A stretch of DNA of 34,081 nucleotides. Source: Intestinibacillus sp964580155 (GTDB taxonomy: Bacteria; Bacillota; Clostridia; Oscillospirales; Butyricicoccaceae). A program made the position numbers and the translations under genes. The stretch's first letter is position 1, and every line of letters starts with the position of its first letter. A model generated the notes under the pieces. The model did no database searches. It was given only the letters and a program-made list of their open reading frames with translations, and was not told the origin of the DNA. The stretch lies in the NCBI GenBank assembly GCA_964580155.1, contig CAZOJP010000023.1, positions 1-34,081 on the forward strand. The letters run 5' to 3'. Positions 22,979 to 31,903 of the stretch are shown in pieces.

Positions 22979-23617
22979 ATGTCGGTTTTTGATATTTTTG
23001 CAAGGCTGGACGCAGAAAAGGCCGCGCGTCCGGAAGTAGGTCCGATTGAATGGCTCATCGTCGGCCTGGGCAATCCGGGCGACAAATACGCCGCAACGCG
23101 CCACAACGCAGGGTTTCGCGCACTCGACAGCTATTGCGCACGCACCGGTCAGAAGATTGACCGGCTCAAATTCAAGGCGCTGACGGGCGAGGGCACGCTC
23201 GGCGGCGCGCGCGTGCTGTTCCTCAAGCCGCAAACCTTTATGAATCTATCGGGCGAAGCGGTGCGCGAGGCAGCGGATTTTTACAAAATTCCGCCCGCGC
23301 GCGTGCTCGTGCTGTTTGATGACATTTCGCTCGATGTCGGCCGGGTGCGCGTGCGCGGCAAGGGCTCGGCAGGCGGGCAAAACGGCGTGAAAAGCATCAT
23401 CTATCAGCTCGGCTCGGACGCGTTTCCGCGCGTCAAAATCGGTGTCGGCGCGAAGCCGCATCCTGCGTATGACCTTGCGGACTGGGTGCTCTCGCGCATG
23501 ACGGACGACGAGGAAACATGCTTCGCGCCCGCACTCGAACGCGCGATGCAGGCGGCGGAGGACATCGTGCGCAACGGTGCGGCGCATGCCGCGCAGGCAT
23601 TCAACGGTCAGGCTTAA
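22979..23617 (+). CDS. pth: Peptidyl-tRNA hydrolase
   Basis: Pth frees tRNA from peptidyl-tRNAs that drop off the ribosome. The core begins at WLIVGLGNPG and includes the catalytic His42 in RHNAGF, NLSGEAV, FDDISLDVG and GSAGGQNGVKSII, all family hallmarks. The protein is 212 residues; its first 22 or so residues (MSVFDIFARLDAEKAARPEV) precede the normal start of the fold and form a short extension. ATG 22979 is supported by AAGGAG five bases upstream; the next in-frame start would remove part of the core. It follows the fakA hairpin and ends at a convergent terminator with mnmA. Confidence 0.95.
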   Translation: MSVFDIFARLDAEKAARPEVGPIEWLIVGLGNPGDKYAATRHNAGFRALDSYCARTGQKIDRLKFKALTGEGTLGGARVLFLKPQTFMNLSGEAVREAADFYKIPPARVLVLFDDISLDVGRVRVRGKGSAGGQNGVKSIIYQLGSDAFPRVKIGVGAKPHPAYDLADWVLSRMTDDEETCFAPALERAMQAAEDIVRNGAAHAAQAFNGQA

Positions 23618-23618
23618 C

Positions 23619-23653
23619 AAAACGCGCGCTTTCCAAACGAAAGCGCGCGTTTT
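23619..23653. terminator. Bidirectional terminator between pth and mnmA
   Basis: A 15-bp perfect stem (23619-23633 with 23639-23653) beginning AAAA and ending TTTT, able to serve both converging operons. Confidence 0.9.
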
Positions 23654-23704
23654 GCTGCGTTCAGGTATCCTGTGATCTGCGGCGCGTGCCGCACGCAAAC
23701 CGCC

Positions 23705-24724
23705 TTAGTCGATGAATCCGCCGCCGAGGACAATCTCGCCGTCGTAAAATACCGCCGCCTGTCCTGCCGCCGGCGCGCGCACCGGCGTCTCAAATTGCAC
23801 ACAAACGCGGTCGCCCACAGGCTCGACGCGCGCGCGCGTTTCGTTTTTGGAGTAGCGCACGCGCACCCCGCAGGAAAACGCGCCGTGCTGCGCATATTCG
23901 GGCGCGCACCAGTTGACGCGCGACACCGTGATTGCGTCACGGTAGACATCGTCCAACCCGAGCACGACGCGGTTGTGCGCGGTATCCAGCCGATGCACAA
24001 ACAGCCGACCCTCGGCGGCAATGCCCAGTCCGCGCCGCTGGCCGACCGTGTAGCGGTGCAGTCCGCCGTGGCGGCCGAGCACGTTGCCCGCTTCGTCGAC
24101 AAAATCGCCTGCGGGCAGTGCGTCACCGCGCCGCTCAAGCCAGCCTGCAACGTCTCCGTCCGGCACAAAGCACACATCCATGCTATCCGGACGATCCGCA
24201 ACCGGAATCTCGTGCGTGCGCGCCTCCGCACGCACCTCAGCCTTGTTTTCCGTCTCGCCGAGCGGAAAAATGCAGCGCGCGATGATGTCGCGCGGCAGAC
24301 GGCACAACATATAGCTCTGATCCTTGGGAGACTTCGCGCGCAGCAGCAGCGCGCGTCCCTCGCTGTCGCGCCCGGTACGCGCATAGTGGCCGGTCGCGAC
24401 ATATGCCGCGCCGATTTGGTCTGCATAGTCGATGAGCGTTTTAAACTTGACTGTGGGGTTGCACATAACGCACGGATTCGGCGTGCGTCCGCTGCGGTAT
24501 TCCTGCGCAAAATACGCGCACACCTCGGTTTCGAGCGCGGACGCGCGGTGCGCAATGTGCAGCGGAATCTGCAAGCTGTCCGCAACCGCGCGCGCCTCGT
24601 CCTCGCCGCCCAGCCCCATCTCAAGGAACAATCCGTGCACGGTCAGTCCGCGCGCGCGCAGCCTCGCCGCCGCGACCGCGGAATCCACTCCGCCCGACAG
24701 CCCCAAAACAACCTGATCCTTCAT
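23705..24724 (-). CDS. mnmA: tRNA-specific 2-thiouridylase MnmA
   Basis: MnmA adds sulphur to the wobble uridine of tRNA-Lys, -Glu and -Gln, using ATP and sulphur relayed from a desulphurase. The 339-residue protein shows the PP-loop SGGVDS (10-15), the catalytic Cys88 in CVMCNP and Cys185 in DSMDVCF (usually DSTGICF), with HRYTVGQRRGLGI following. The start at ATG 24724 is three bases after the previous gene's stop and puts the PP-loop at the normal distance; a TTG 18 bases upstream would overlap the binding-protein gene. It is the last of three genes (pgeF, binding protein, mnmA). Confidence 0.95.
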   Translation of the reverse strand: MKDQVVLGLSGGVDSAVAAARLRARGLTVHGLFLEMGLGGEDEARAVADSLQIPLHIAHRASALETEVCAYFAQEYRSGRTPNPCVMCNPTVKFKTLIDYADQIGAAYVATGHYARTGRDSEGRALLLRAKSPKDQSYMLCRLPRDIIARCIFPLGETENKAEVRAEARTHEIPVADRPDSMDVCFVPDGDVAGWLERRGDALPAGDFVDEAGNVLGRHGGLHRYTVGQRRGLGIAAEGRLFVHRLDTAHNRVVLGLDDVYRDAITVSRVNWCAPEYAQHGAFSCGVRVRYSKNETRARVEPVGDRVCVQFETPVRAPAAGQAAVFYDGEIVLGGGFID

Positions 24725-24726
24725 AC

Positions 24727-26304
24727 TTATCCTGCCTTCCAATTTTCGATGCCGTAGAACATATCAAACGGCGCGGGCGCATAGCCCTTGATGAGCGCGC
24801 TGCGCGTGATGACCTGCCCCCGCGTGAACGCAACCGGTATGATCGGCATCGCGAGGAGCAGATGGCTGTAAAGCGCGGTCTGCGCCGCCTGCAGGCTGTC
24901 GCCCGATGCCGCGCGCGCTTGCTCCAGCAGCGCATCGGTCGCGGCGCTCGCATAGCCGCCCAAATTGAGCGCGCCGCCCTGTGCGATCAGCGGACGCAGG
25001 TCAAAATCCGCGCCCAGCAGCGTCTCTGCGTAATATAAATCATACGTCCCCTGACGGATGCGGTTTTCGTACTCGTCAAACGGCACGGCTTCCATTGTCG
25101 CGCGGATGCCGATCTGCTGCAGGTCGGAAATGATCTGCTGCACGGCCGCGCTCTTAAACGTGTTGCCCTCATTGACCAGAATGACGGGCTGCATCGGGCT
25201 GTATTTGCCGTTTTCGTCCGGCACTTCGAGCACACCGTCGCCGTCCGTGTCCTTGATGCCGACGGAGGCAAGCAGCGCGAGCGCCTTCTCCTGGTTCTGT
25301 TCCAGTGCATACGGCAGCTGATCGCTCGCAGCCGGCTGCGGATTGACCGGCAGCACCGCGGAATCGGCAAAGCTTTGCAGCTGGGTTGCGCACAGCCTGT
25401 CGCGGTCGAGCGCGTAAGAAATCGCCTGCCGCACCGCGCCGATTTGGTAGGGCGCGTGCCCGTAGTTGGCACCCAGATAGTGCAGATCGGTCGTGCGCGT
25501 CTGATAGACCTCGGCCGCGCCCTTGAAGGTCGCGGGTGTCGCGCTGATGCGGTCCGCGCGTGTCATCGAGATGTCGCCGGTCTCAAAGCTCGTGACGACC
25601 GCGTCCGCGCGCGTCGTGCTGATGAGATCGATTTTGGGAAACACGGTCAGCGCGCCCCCGTGCCAGCCCGCAAACGGCACAAGCCAGCGAATCGAGCCGT
25701 CCGACTGCGGCTGATACGCACCCGTGCCGTCGGAAAATACCTCGTCCTGCGTGCCCTGCCGGAACACCGGAATGTCGAGCAGGCGCGGCAGCGCGGTGTT
25801 CGGACTTTTGAGCCGGATGTGCACCGTGCGCTCATCGGCCGAGGAAATCGACTGCACCTGCTGCAAGCGGCTGTAATACGGCGAGTCGCTTTCTGCCATC
25901 GCGGTCTGGTAGGAATAGACGACATCGGCGGCGCGCAGGGCATTGCCCGACCAGAACTTCACATCCTGCTTGAGCGTGAACGTCCAGTCGAGGCCGTCGC
26001 CCGTGTAGGTGTCGCACAGCACAGGCTGCGGCTCGAACGCATCATCGAGCACAAACAGCCCCTCGTAAAGCGCTTCGCACAAAATGCGGTTGATACGCGA
26101 CACGCTGCGCACCGGGTTTACCTTTTCGCTTGCATAATATGCCAGACCGCAGGCGGTGCTGCGCTGCGGCGCATCCATCTGCCCGTCCGGCTGTGTCGTC
26201 TGCCCCTCCTCCGGACTCTGCTCCTGCCGCAGCGGTGTGCAGCCGCTCAAAAACAGCGCGCCCGCGACGCAAAAAGCGGCTATCCGCCTGTAAAATTGCT
26301 TCAT
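24727..26304 (-). CDS. Orphan ABC-transporter substrate-binding lipoprotein (SBP family 5)
   Basis: A 525-residue lipoprotein with signal MKQFYRR, a hydrophobic core and lipobox LSGC, Cys22. The mature part follows the family 5 pattern of peptide- or nickel-binding proteins: LCEALYEGLFVLDD, DWTFTLKQDVKFWSGNALRAADVVYSYQ near residues 110-140, and a C-terminal HLLLAMPIIPVA and FDMFYGIENW. Such proteins normally deliver oligopeptides to a DppBCDF-type permease. No permease or ATPase gene is next to it; the neighbours are pgeF (29 bases upstream) and mnmA. Its ligand is unknown; cell-wall peptides are a tempting guess given PgeF but not supported. Confidence 0.88.
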   Translation of the reverse strand: MKQFYRRIAAFCVAGALFLSGCTPLRQEQSPEEGQTTQPDGQMDAPQRSTACGLAYYASEKVNPVRSVSRINRILCEALYEGLFVLDDAFEPQPVLCDTYTGDGLDWTFTLKQDVKFWSGNALRAADVVYSYQTAMAESDSPYYSRLQQVQSISSADERTVHIRLKSPNTALPRLLDIPVFRQGTQDEVFSDGTGAYQPQSDGSIRWLVPFAGWHGGALTVFPKIDLISTTRADAVVTSFETGDISMTRADRISATPATFKGAAEVYQTRTTDLHYLGANYGHAPYQIGAVRQAISYALDRDRLCATQLQSFADSAVLPVNPQPAASDQLPYALEQNQEKALALLASVGIKDTDGDGVLEVPDENGKYSPMQPVILVNEGNTFKSAAVQQIISDLQQIGIRATMEAVPFDEYENRIRQGTYDLYYAETLLGADFDLRPLIAQGGALNLGGYASAATDALLEQARAASGDSLQAAQTALYSHLLLAMPIIPVAFTRGQVITRSALIKGYAPAPFDMFYGIENWKAG

Positions 26305-26333
26305 GATGCTTCCTTTCTATGGGTTCGGCGCCC

Positions 26334-27137
26334 TTACAGGCAGAGAATGCCTGCCTGCACGCCGCGTTTGCCGTTTGTCGCGCGGTGTGACCAAAATACA
26401 TCGCTGCGGCACATCGTACACAGGCCGCTGTCCACGATATTTTCGCGCGCCACACCAGCCTGCGCGAGCAGCATGCTGTTGATGCCCTGCAAATCGACAT
26501 GAAATTTTTCGCCGCGCGCCGTGACAAACGGACGCACGCACGCGCCGAACTGCGCTTCCATCGCATCGGGCACGTCTGCATCGGTCTCGAAGCATTCCTG
26601 CCGGATGGACGGCCCCATGACCGCAATCAGGCTGCCGCGTTTTGTGCCGAGCGCGTGCGCCATTGTGTCGACCGTCTTGCCGAGCAGTCCCATCGCCGTG
26701 CCGCGCCAGCCGGTATGGCACACGCCTGCGGTGTGCGTCGCCGGATCGTACAGCAGCGTCACCACGCAGTCCGCGTAGAACCCTGCCAGCGGCACGTTCG
26801 GCAGCGCGGTGACAATGGCGTCGGATTCCCATGCCATCGCGCGGTGCAGCCCCATGCCGACCGTGTCCTCGGTGACGACCGAAACCTCGTCTCTGTGCAC
26901 CTGATGGGTCAGCGTGACGCGCGAAAACGGCATATCGAGCGCATCTGTGAGGAGGCGGTAGTTGTGTGTCACGTTTTCCGGCGCATCGCCCCGCCCCCAG
27001 CCGAGGTTGAGACTTGCGCAGTCGCCGACGGACACGCCGCCGAATTTTGTCGTGAACGCGTGGCGCACGCCCGACAGACGCGTGCAGGTGTAATATAAAA
27101 GGTCACCGCGCTGCGCGCGGCGCATTGTTTGCTCCAT
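26334..27137 (-). CDS. pgeF: PgeF/YfiH family purine nucleoside phosphorylase-like (laccase-domain) protein
   Basis: A 267-residue protein of the multicopper-polyphenol-oxidase-like (YfiH) family. Members have been described as acting on purine nucleosides; in Escherichia coli the protein edits peptidoglycan precursors by removing wrongly added L-serine from UDP-MurNAc. The zinc site is complete: His81 in THQVH, Cys124 in YADC and His141 in CHTGWRG. Start ATG 27137 has AGGAGG about six bases upstream, and a hairpin (27151-27166) lies just before it. It is the first gene of an operon with the binding protein and mnmA. Confidence 0.92.
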   Translation of the reverse strand: MEQTMRRAQRGDLLYYTCTRLSGVRHAFTTKFGGVSVGDCASLNLGWGRGDAPENVTHNYRLLTDALDMPFSRVTLTHQVHRDEVSVVTEDTVGMGLHRAMAWESDAIVTALPNVPLAGFYADCVVTLLYDPATHTAGVCHTGWRGTAMGLLGKTVDTMAHALGTKRGSLIAVMGPSIRQECFETDADVPDAMEAQFGACVRPFVTARGEKFHVDLQGINSMLLAQAGVARENIVDSGLCTMCRSDVFWSHRATNGKRGVQAGILCL

Positions 27138-27187
27138 TATGCAACCTCCTGCGGCACATATGCCGCCCCATTTGCGGTATCTGCTTT

Positions 27188-27217
27188 ATTATACAATATT
27201 CTGTCCGCATGAAACAA
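27188..27217 (-). promoter_or_regulatory. Promoter of the pgeF operon
   Basis: On the minus strand TTGTTT (27217-27212) and TATAAT (27193-27188) are 18 bases apart, divergent from rny. Confidence 0.75.
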
Positions 27218-27280
27218 CCGCAACCGCGCTTTTTTGTCTGGTCAAGCTGTGAATTTTCCCGCACGGCAGGCGGGTTTTCC

Positions 27281-27309
27281 TTGACAGAAGTCACAAAAGG
27301 CTTTAATAT
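27281..27309 (+). promoter_or_regulatory. Sigma-A promoter of rny
   Basis: A consensus TTGACA (27281-27286) is 17 bases from TAATAT (27304-27309). Confidence 0.85.
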
Positions 27310-27317
27310 TATTACAG

Positions 27318-27368
27318 GATTGTCCTTGCGGAGACGCAGTGACTTCGCACGAAAAAAACAGGACAATC
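27318..27368 (+). promoter_or_regulatory. Structured 5' leader of rny
   Basis: GATTGTCCT (27318-27326) is the exact reverse complement of AGGACAATC (27360-27368). Inside are TGCG-GAGA-CGCA (27327-27338), a 4-bp stem with a GNRA tetraloop, and a short GTG/CAC stem (27339-27350), followed by an A-run. This resembles a three-way junction. It does not match a riboswitch class I know. Confidence 0.55.
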
Positions 27369-27426
27369 GTGGGGGAACTTATTCGTTTTCAACAAAATTT
27401 TAAAACAGGAGGTGTTTCACAGCGTA

Positions 27427-28971
27427 ATGAAGGACATTATCATTCCCATTGTTGCTATTGTCGCCGGTATGATCGTCGGCGCGGTCATCGGCTTTCTTTA
27501 TAGAAAAAACGTCGCAGAGAAAGAAATCGGCAGTGCTGAGCAAGAAGCAACCCGCATCATCAACGATGCCATTAAAGCAGGCGAAACCAAGAAGCGCGAA
27601 GCGATTCTGGAAGCCAAGGACGAAATCTATAAAGAACGTACCGAAGCTGAACGCGAGATCAAAGAGCGCCGCAACGAGACGCAAAAGCTTGAGCGTCGTC
27701 TGACCCAGAAGGAAGAAACGCTGGACAAAAAAACCGACGCCGTGGAACAAAAGAGCACCGAGCTCGACCGCCGCATGGAAAAAGTCCGCAAAACACAGGA
27801 AGAATGCGAGGAAGTCCGCGCACAGCAGCTTTCCGAGCTTGAACGCATTTCCGGCTTCTCGCGTGATGAAGCCAAGCAGTACCTCGTCGACACCATTGAG
27901 CGCGAGGCACAGCACGACGCCGCCGTCAAGCTGCGCGATATTCATCAGCGCACCAAGGACGAGGCGGAATCCTCCGCGCGCGAGATCATCTCGACCGCAA
28001 TCCAGCGCTGCGCCGCCGACCATGTCGCGGAAGCGACCGTATCGGTTGTACCGCTGCCCAACGACGAGATGAAGGGCCGTATCATCGGCCGCGAAGGCCG
28101 CAACATCCGCACACTCGAAACCCTGACCGGCGTCGACCTTATCATCGACGACACACCGGAGGCCATCACCCTGTCCTCGTTCGATCCCGTCCGCCGCGAA
28201 ATCGCGCGTATGACGCTGGAAAAGCTCATCACGGACGGCCGTATCCATCCGGCACGCATCGAGGAAATGGTGGAAAAATCCCGCCGCGAGATCGAGCAGA
28301 TCATGAAGGCGGAGGGCGAGCGCGCCACCTTTGAGGTGGGCATCCACAACCTGCACCCCGAGCTTGTCAAGCTGCTCGGCCGTCTGCGCTATCGCACGAG
28401 CTACGGTCAAAACGTGCTCAAGCACTCGATCGAAGTCTCCCACGTTGCAGGGCTCATGGCCGCCGAGCTGGGGGTGGACCCCATGCCCGCAAAGCGCGCC
28501 GGCCTGCTGCATGACATCGGCAAGGCCGTTGACCACGAGGTCGAGGGCAGCCACGTCACGATTGGCGTCGATCTATGTAAGCGCTACAAGGAACAGCCCC
28601 AAATCATCCACGCGGTTGCAGCGCATCACGGCGACGTCGAGCCGGAAAGCATCGCCGCTTGCCTCGTGCAGGCCGCCGATGCCATCTCCGCCGCGCGTCC
28701 GGGCGCACGCCGCGAGAATCTGGAAAACTATATCAAGCGTTTGGAGCGTCTGGAGGAAATCGCGAACACGACCACCGGCGTTGCAAGCTCTTATGCAATC
28801 CAGGCCGGCCGCGAGATCCGCATCATTGTCAAGCCCGATCAGATCTCGGACGACGCAATGGTTATTCTCGGCCGCGACATTGCCAAGCACATCGAAGACG
28901 AGCTGGATTATCCGGGTCAGATCAAGATCAACATGATCCGCGAAACCCGCGTCATCGACTACGCAAAGTAA
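27427..28971 (+). CDS. rny: Ribonuclease Y
   Basis: RNase Y is the membrane-anchored endonuclease that starts mRNA decay in Firmicutes. The 514-residue protein has one N-terminal membrane segment (about 3-25), a long charged coiled coil (about 30-195), a KH RNA-binding domain with GRIIGREGRNIRTLE (from residue 217) and an HD nuclease domain with His362-Asp363 in LLHDIGKAVDHE and later HHGD. ATG 27427 lies 14 bases from the AGGAGG, a long gap; the only alternative is a GTG at 27412 that overlaps the ribosome site itself. The leader forms hairpins. Unlike in Bacillus, ymdB is not the next gene. Confidence 0.97.
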   Translation: MKDIIIPIVAIVAGMIVGAVIGFLYRKNVAEKEIGSAEQEATRIINDAIKAGETKKREAILEAKDEIYKERTEAEREIKERRNETQKLERRLTQKEETLDKKTDAVEQKSTELDRRMEKVRKTQEECEEVRAQQLSELERISGFSRDEAKQYLVDTIEREAQHDAAVKLRDIHQRTKDEAESSAREIISTAIQRCAADHVAEATVSVVPLPNDEMKGRIIGREGRNIRTLETLTGVDLIIDDTPEAITLSSFDPVRREIARMTLEKLITDGRIHPARIEEMVEKSRREIEQIMKAEGERATFEVGIHNLHPELVKLLGRLRYRTSYGQNVLKHSIEVSHVAGLMAAELGVDPMPAKRAGLLHDIGKAVDHEVEGSHVTIGVDLCKRYKEQPQIIHAVAAHHGDVEPESIAACLVQAADAISAARPGARRENLENYIKRLERLEEIANTTTGVASSYAIQAGREIRIIVKPDQISDDAMVILGRDIAKHIEDELDYPGQIKINMIRETRVIDYAK

Positions 28972-28974
28972 ATA

Positions 28975-29009
28975 AAAAAAGCACCGATCCGCATGATCGG
29001 TGCTTTTTT
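28975..29009. terminator. Bidirectional terminator between rny and ogg
   Basis: A 15-bp stem (28975-28989 with 28995-29009) starts with six As and ends with six Ts, fitting termination in both directions. Confidence 0.93.
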
Positions 29010-29014
29010 ACGCC

Positions 29015-29821
29015 TTAAAGATCGGCATAGAACATATACTGCTGCAAAATTCCCAGATAGCCGCGATAGCGTTCGTGCGGAAAGCCCTGCGGATAATGCG
29101 CGGCGAGCACCTTGCGGATATGCGTATCCACCGGAAAGCGGTCGACGCGGTGCAGCCCGAACAGCGCGATGCAATCCGCGACCTTCGGCCCGATGCCGTA
29201 CAGCTCGCGCAGCAGCGCAACCGCGCCCTCATCGTCCGCCGCATCGAGCGCGCGCCGCAGCTGCGGCAAACCCTGTCCGCGCATTTCATCCGCGAGCGCC
29301 GCGAGATACTTCGCGCGGTAGCCCAGACCGAGCGCGGCAAAATCCGCAATCTCCGCGCACGCAAGTGCATCGGGCGCGGGAAAGCTGTGATAGGTGTGCA
29401 CACCGTCGCGCCGCAAACGCTCCTCCCCATAGCGCGCGCACAGCCCGGCCACGCTCGCGCGGATGCGGGAAATATTGTTATTCTGTGAAATCAGAAAGCT
29501 GACCATGACCTCCCACAAATCCTGCCGCAGCACGCGCACACCGTACCCGAAGTCCGCCGCGCCGCACAAATAGGCATCTTGCGGATCAATGGCTGCACGA
29601 ATCGCGGCATAATCGGTGTCAAGATCAAAGTAGGCGCGCCACACCGCGTCAAACTCGGCCTCGTCGCAGTCGAGGGTGAACCGATCGCCCTGCTGCGTCA
29701 GCTCAAGATAGCGGCCGAACGCGGCGACACCCCATCGCCCGTCCTCCAGCGCGTGCCAGGTAAAGCTCTGCCCCGATCCTGCAAGCTGCGCGAGATCCAT
29801 ATTGGCGCTGTAAATTTCCAT
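29015..29821 (-). CDS. ogg: 8-oxoguanine DNA glycosylase, OGG1-like (HhH-GPD family)
   Basis: The enzyme removes oxidised guanine from DNA and can cut the backbone. The 268-residue protein has an N-terminal OGG-type domain (about 1-100; SFTWHALEDGRWGVAAFGRYLEL) and the helix-hairpin-helix GPD domain. The segment YGIGPKVADCIALFGLHRVDRFPVDTH holds the catalytic Lys213, which attacks the sugar, and the Asp232 that assists. This lysine distinguishes it from AlkA-type enzymes that lack it. The ATG overlaps the stop of the preceding YhaN-like gene by ATGA, so both are translated as one unit on the minus strand. Confidence 0.9.
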   Translation of the reverse strand: MEIYSANMDLAQLAGSGQSFTWHALEDGRWGVAAFGRYLELTQQGDRFTLDCDEAEFDAVWRAYFDLDTDYAAIRAAIDPQDAYLCGAADFGYGVRVLRQDLWEVMVSFLISQNNNISRIRASVAGLCARYGEERLRRDGVHTYHSFPAPDALACAEIADFAALGLGYRAKYLAALADEMRGQGLPQLRRALDAADDEGAVALLRELYGIGPKVADCIALFGLHRVDRFPVDTHIRKVLAAHYPQGFPHERYRGYLGILQQYMFYADL

Positions 29822-31869
29822 CAGGCCTCACCCCGCGGAAACGCGCGGCAGGACAGCAGGATGACCTGCCGCTCCTTGCCCAGTGCGCGCAGCAGTGCGA
29901 GCGCACGCGCCGTGCGCGCATCGTCAAAGGTCAGGAAGGGATCGTCCAAAATGAGCGGTACAGGGTCGTCCGCATCGGTCAGCACCGCACTGACCGCAAG
30001 CCGCAGCGCCAGATAAAGCTGGTCGCGCGTGCCGGCGGACAGGCGCAGCCCGTCGAGCAGCAGCCCATCCTCCCCTGCGCAGCGCGCGGTCAGCTCGGTG
30101 TCAAGCTGCACCTCACTGTACGCGCCCTCGGTCAAAAACTCCATGTATTTTTGCGTCAGCGCCGTGATACGCGGCGCAACCCGCGCGGAAAGCTCGGCCT
30201 GCGCCGCCTTGAGCGCGTCAATCGCCTCGCAAATCGCGGTATAGCGCTGCTGTGCGTCCGCCGCCGCGGCTTCCACCTCGTCCAGGCGCTCTTGCAGTCC
30301 GGCATCCGCGCCGAGTGCCTGCGTGTGTCCCTGCATCTGTGCAAGGGTTTGCCGCGCGCTTTCCGCAGCGGCGCGCGCGCGCATGAGCTGCTGCCGCAAA
30401 TCATCGACCGCGGCGCGCTGACCCGAGGCATCCTGCGTCAGATTTCTGCGCGCGAGCAGCAGCTCTTGCAGCGTGTCCTGCTCGCGGCGCAGCGTCTGCG
30501 CGTCGTCCGAAGCCTGCCGCACGATACGCGCCGCCTGTTCGATGGTTTCGGTTCCCGGCTCCAAGCTCCGCGCCGCGCGCAGCAGCGCATCGTACGCGTC
30601 CTGCAGGACCGCGGACGCGGTGTCGAGCGCCGCATCGTCAAACGCGCGCTCGCGCAGCAGGGTCTGCCGCTCCGCGTCAAAGTCCCGCGGCGGCACATCG
30701 TATTTGCGCACCGCGCCCGCAAAGGCCGCAATCAGACCGAGTATCGCAAGCGCAGGCAGCCCCCACTGCACATAGCGCGTGTACACGCCCCAGTCGATGT
30801 CCAGTATCTGTGTCGCCGCAGATGCCGCCGCAAGCACAAGCGCAATCAGCAGCGGAATCCAGCGCACATGCAGCCGCCCTGCCTCGTTGCGCGCGATTTC
30901 GTCCGCACGCTGCTCTTCTTCCAGCGTTTCTAAGGCGGTTTCGTATTTTGTGCATCCGCCCGGCAGCTTTTCGCGCTTTTCGCGCTCGAGCTTTGCCGCG
31001 CCCTCGTAGCCGTACAGCGCTTCGGCCGCGTCGCGCACAGCGCCCGCAGGCGGCGCTTTTTCCTCCAGCGCGCGCACCCGCCGCGTCGCCTGCTCGATCA
31101 GATCATCAAGCTGCGCCTCTCCGCTGGTCGACTCCGCCGCATAAGCGCGATACGCAGCCTCATATGCCGCCTGCGCGGCGGCTTCCTCCTGCTCCAGACG
31201 CGCGCAGGTGACGCGCTGTCTGTCCATCGCATCGTCCGCGGTATCCAGCTTGCCCAAGCGCTCGGTCAGCGCGGCACGCTCCTGCCGCAGACGGGGCAGC
31301 GCACCGTGCCCGTTTCCCGAGTCGAGGTCCAGCCGCCAGCGGTCGAGCGTGCGCAGGGCATCCGCCGCGCGCCCCTGTGTATCGCCGGTCTGCGCCATCG
31401 TGAGCATGCGCTCGCGCAGCTCCTCCGAGGAGCGCTGCAGCGCAGTGCCGTCAATGAACACGCTGGACAAAAAGGCATCCTCGCCCATGCCGAGCAGCGT
31501 TTCGCCGCAGTTCTTCGCATTGAGGAAAGTGCATTTTTCGCCGGTGTCCGCATAAAAGGCATCGAACTCCTGCATCAGGCCGCCCTTGCCCGTCGACCGC
31601 GTGATGACGATGTCGCGCCCTTCCCAAAGCACGGTCATGCGGCCCGACATGGGCCTGCCGTCCTGCGGCAGGTAGTGCGTCTTGTCCGACAGCGTGCTTT
31701 GCGTGTCGCGTCTGGTCGTGTTGAGGCCGTACAGCATGACGCGCAAAAAGGCGCACAGCGTCGATTTTCCCCAGCCGTTGGGCAAAACACGGCTGGTAAA
31801 CCCCTCGCCCAGTTCGATGCGCTTGCCGCCAAGATTCCCGAAATATCCCTGTATTGATCGTATTTTCAT
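29821..31869 (-). CDS. YhaN/SbcC-like AAA ATPase with two membrane segments
   Basis: A 682-residue SMC/RecN-type ATPase: an N-terminal ATP-binding lobe, a long coiled coil (about 190-600, with many Arg/Glu/Ala/Leu residues), and a C-terminal lobe. The Walker A loop reads LPNGWGKST, with leucine in the usual first glycine place and a Trp, a version I recall from Clostridia relatives. The C-terminal half has the signature LSAGTRDQLYLALRL and Walker B PLILDDPFLTFDD. Two hydrophobic segments, about 365-390 and 400-420, interrupt the coiled coil, as in some YhaN proteins, suggesting membrane attachment. ATG 31869 has a weak GAGGC site. Its nuclease partner lies at 16397. Confidence 0.85.
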   Translation of the reverse strand: MKIRSIQGYFGNLGGKRIELGEGFTSRVLPNGWGKSTLCAFLRVMLYGLNTTRRDTQSTLSDKTHYLPQDGRPMSGRMTVLWEGRDIVITRSTGKGGLMQEFDAFYADTGEKCTFLNAKNCGETLLGMGEDAFLSSVFIDGTALQRSSEELRERMLTMAQTGDTQGRAADALRTLDRWRLDLDSGNGHGALPRLRQERAALTERLGKLDTADDAMDRQRVTCARLEQEEAAAQAAYEAAYRAYAAESTSGEAQLDDLIEQATRRVRALEEKAPPAGAVRDAAEALYGYEGAAKLEREKREKLPGGCTKYETALETLEEEQRADEIARNEAGRLHVRWIPLLIALVLAAASAATQILDIDWGVYTRYVQWGLPALAILGLIAAFAGAVRKYDVPPRDFDAERQTLLRERAFDDAALDTASAVLQDAYDALLRAARSLEPGTETIEQAARIVRQASDDAQTLRREQDTLQELLLARRNLTQDASGQRAAVDDLRQQLMRARAAAESARQTLAQMQGHTQALGADAGLQERLDEVEAAAADAQQRYTAICEAIDALKAAQAELSARVAPRITALTQKYMEFLTEGAYSEVQLDTELTARCAGEDGLLLDGLRLSAGTRDQLYLALRLAVSAVLTDADDPVPLILDDPFLTFDDARTARALALLRALGKERQVILLSCRAFPRGEA

Positions 31870-31903
31870 ATCTGCCTCGCAAAATTCTTCCTGTGTTGCT
31901 ATT

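Noticed and set aside
21678..23003. Minus-strand open frame of 441 codons opposite fakA
   Set aside because: Shadow of the real kinase gene, which has full family motifs and a normal ribosome site.
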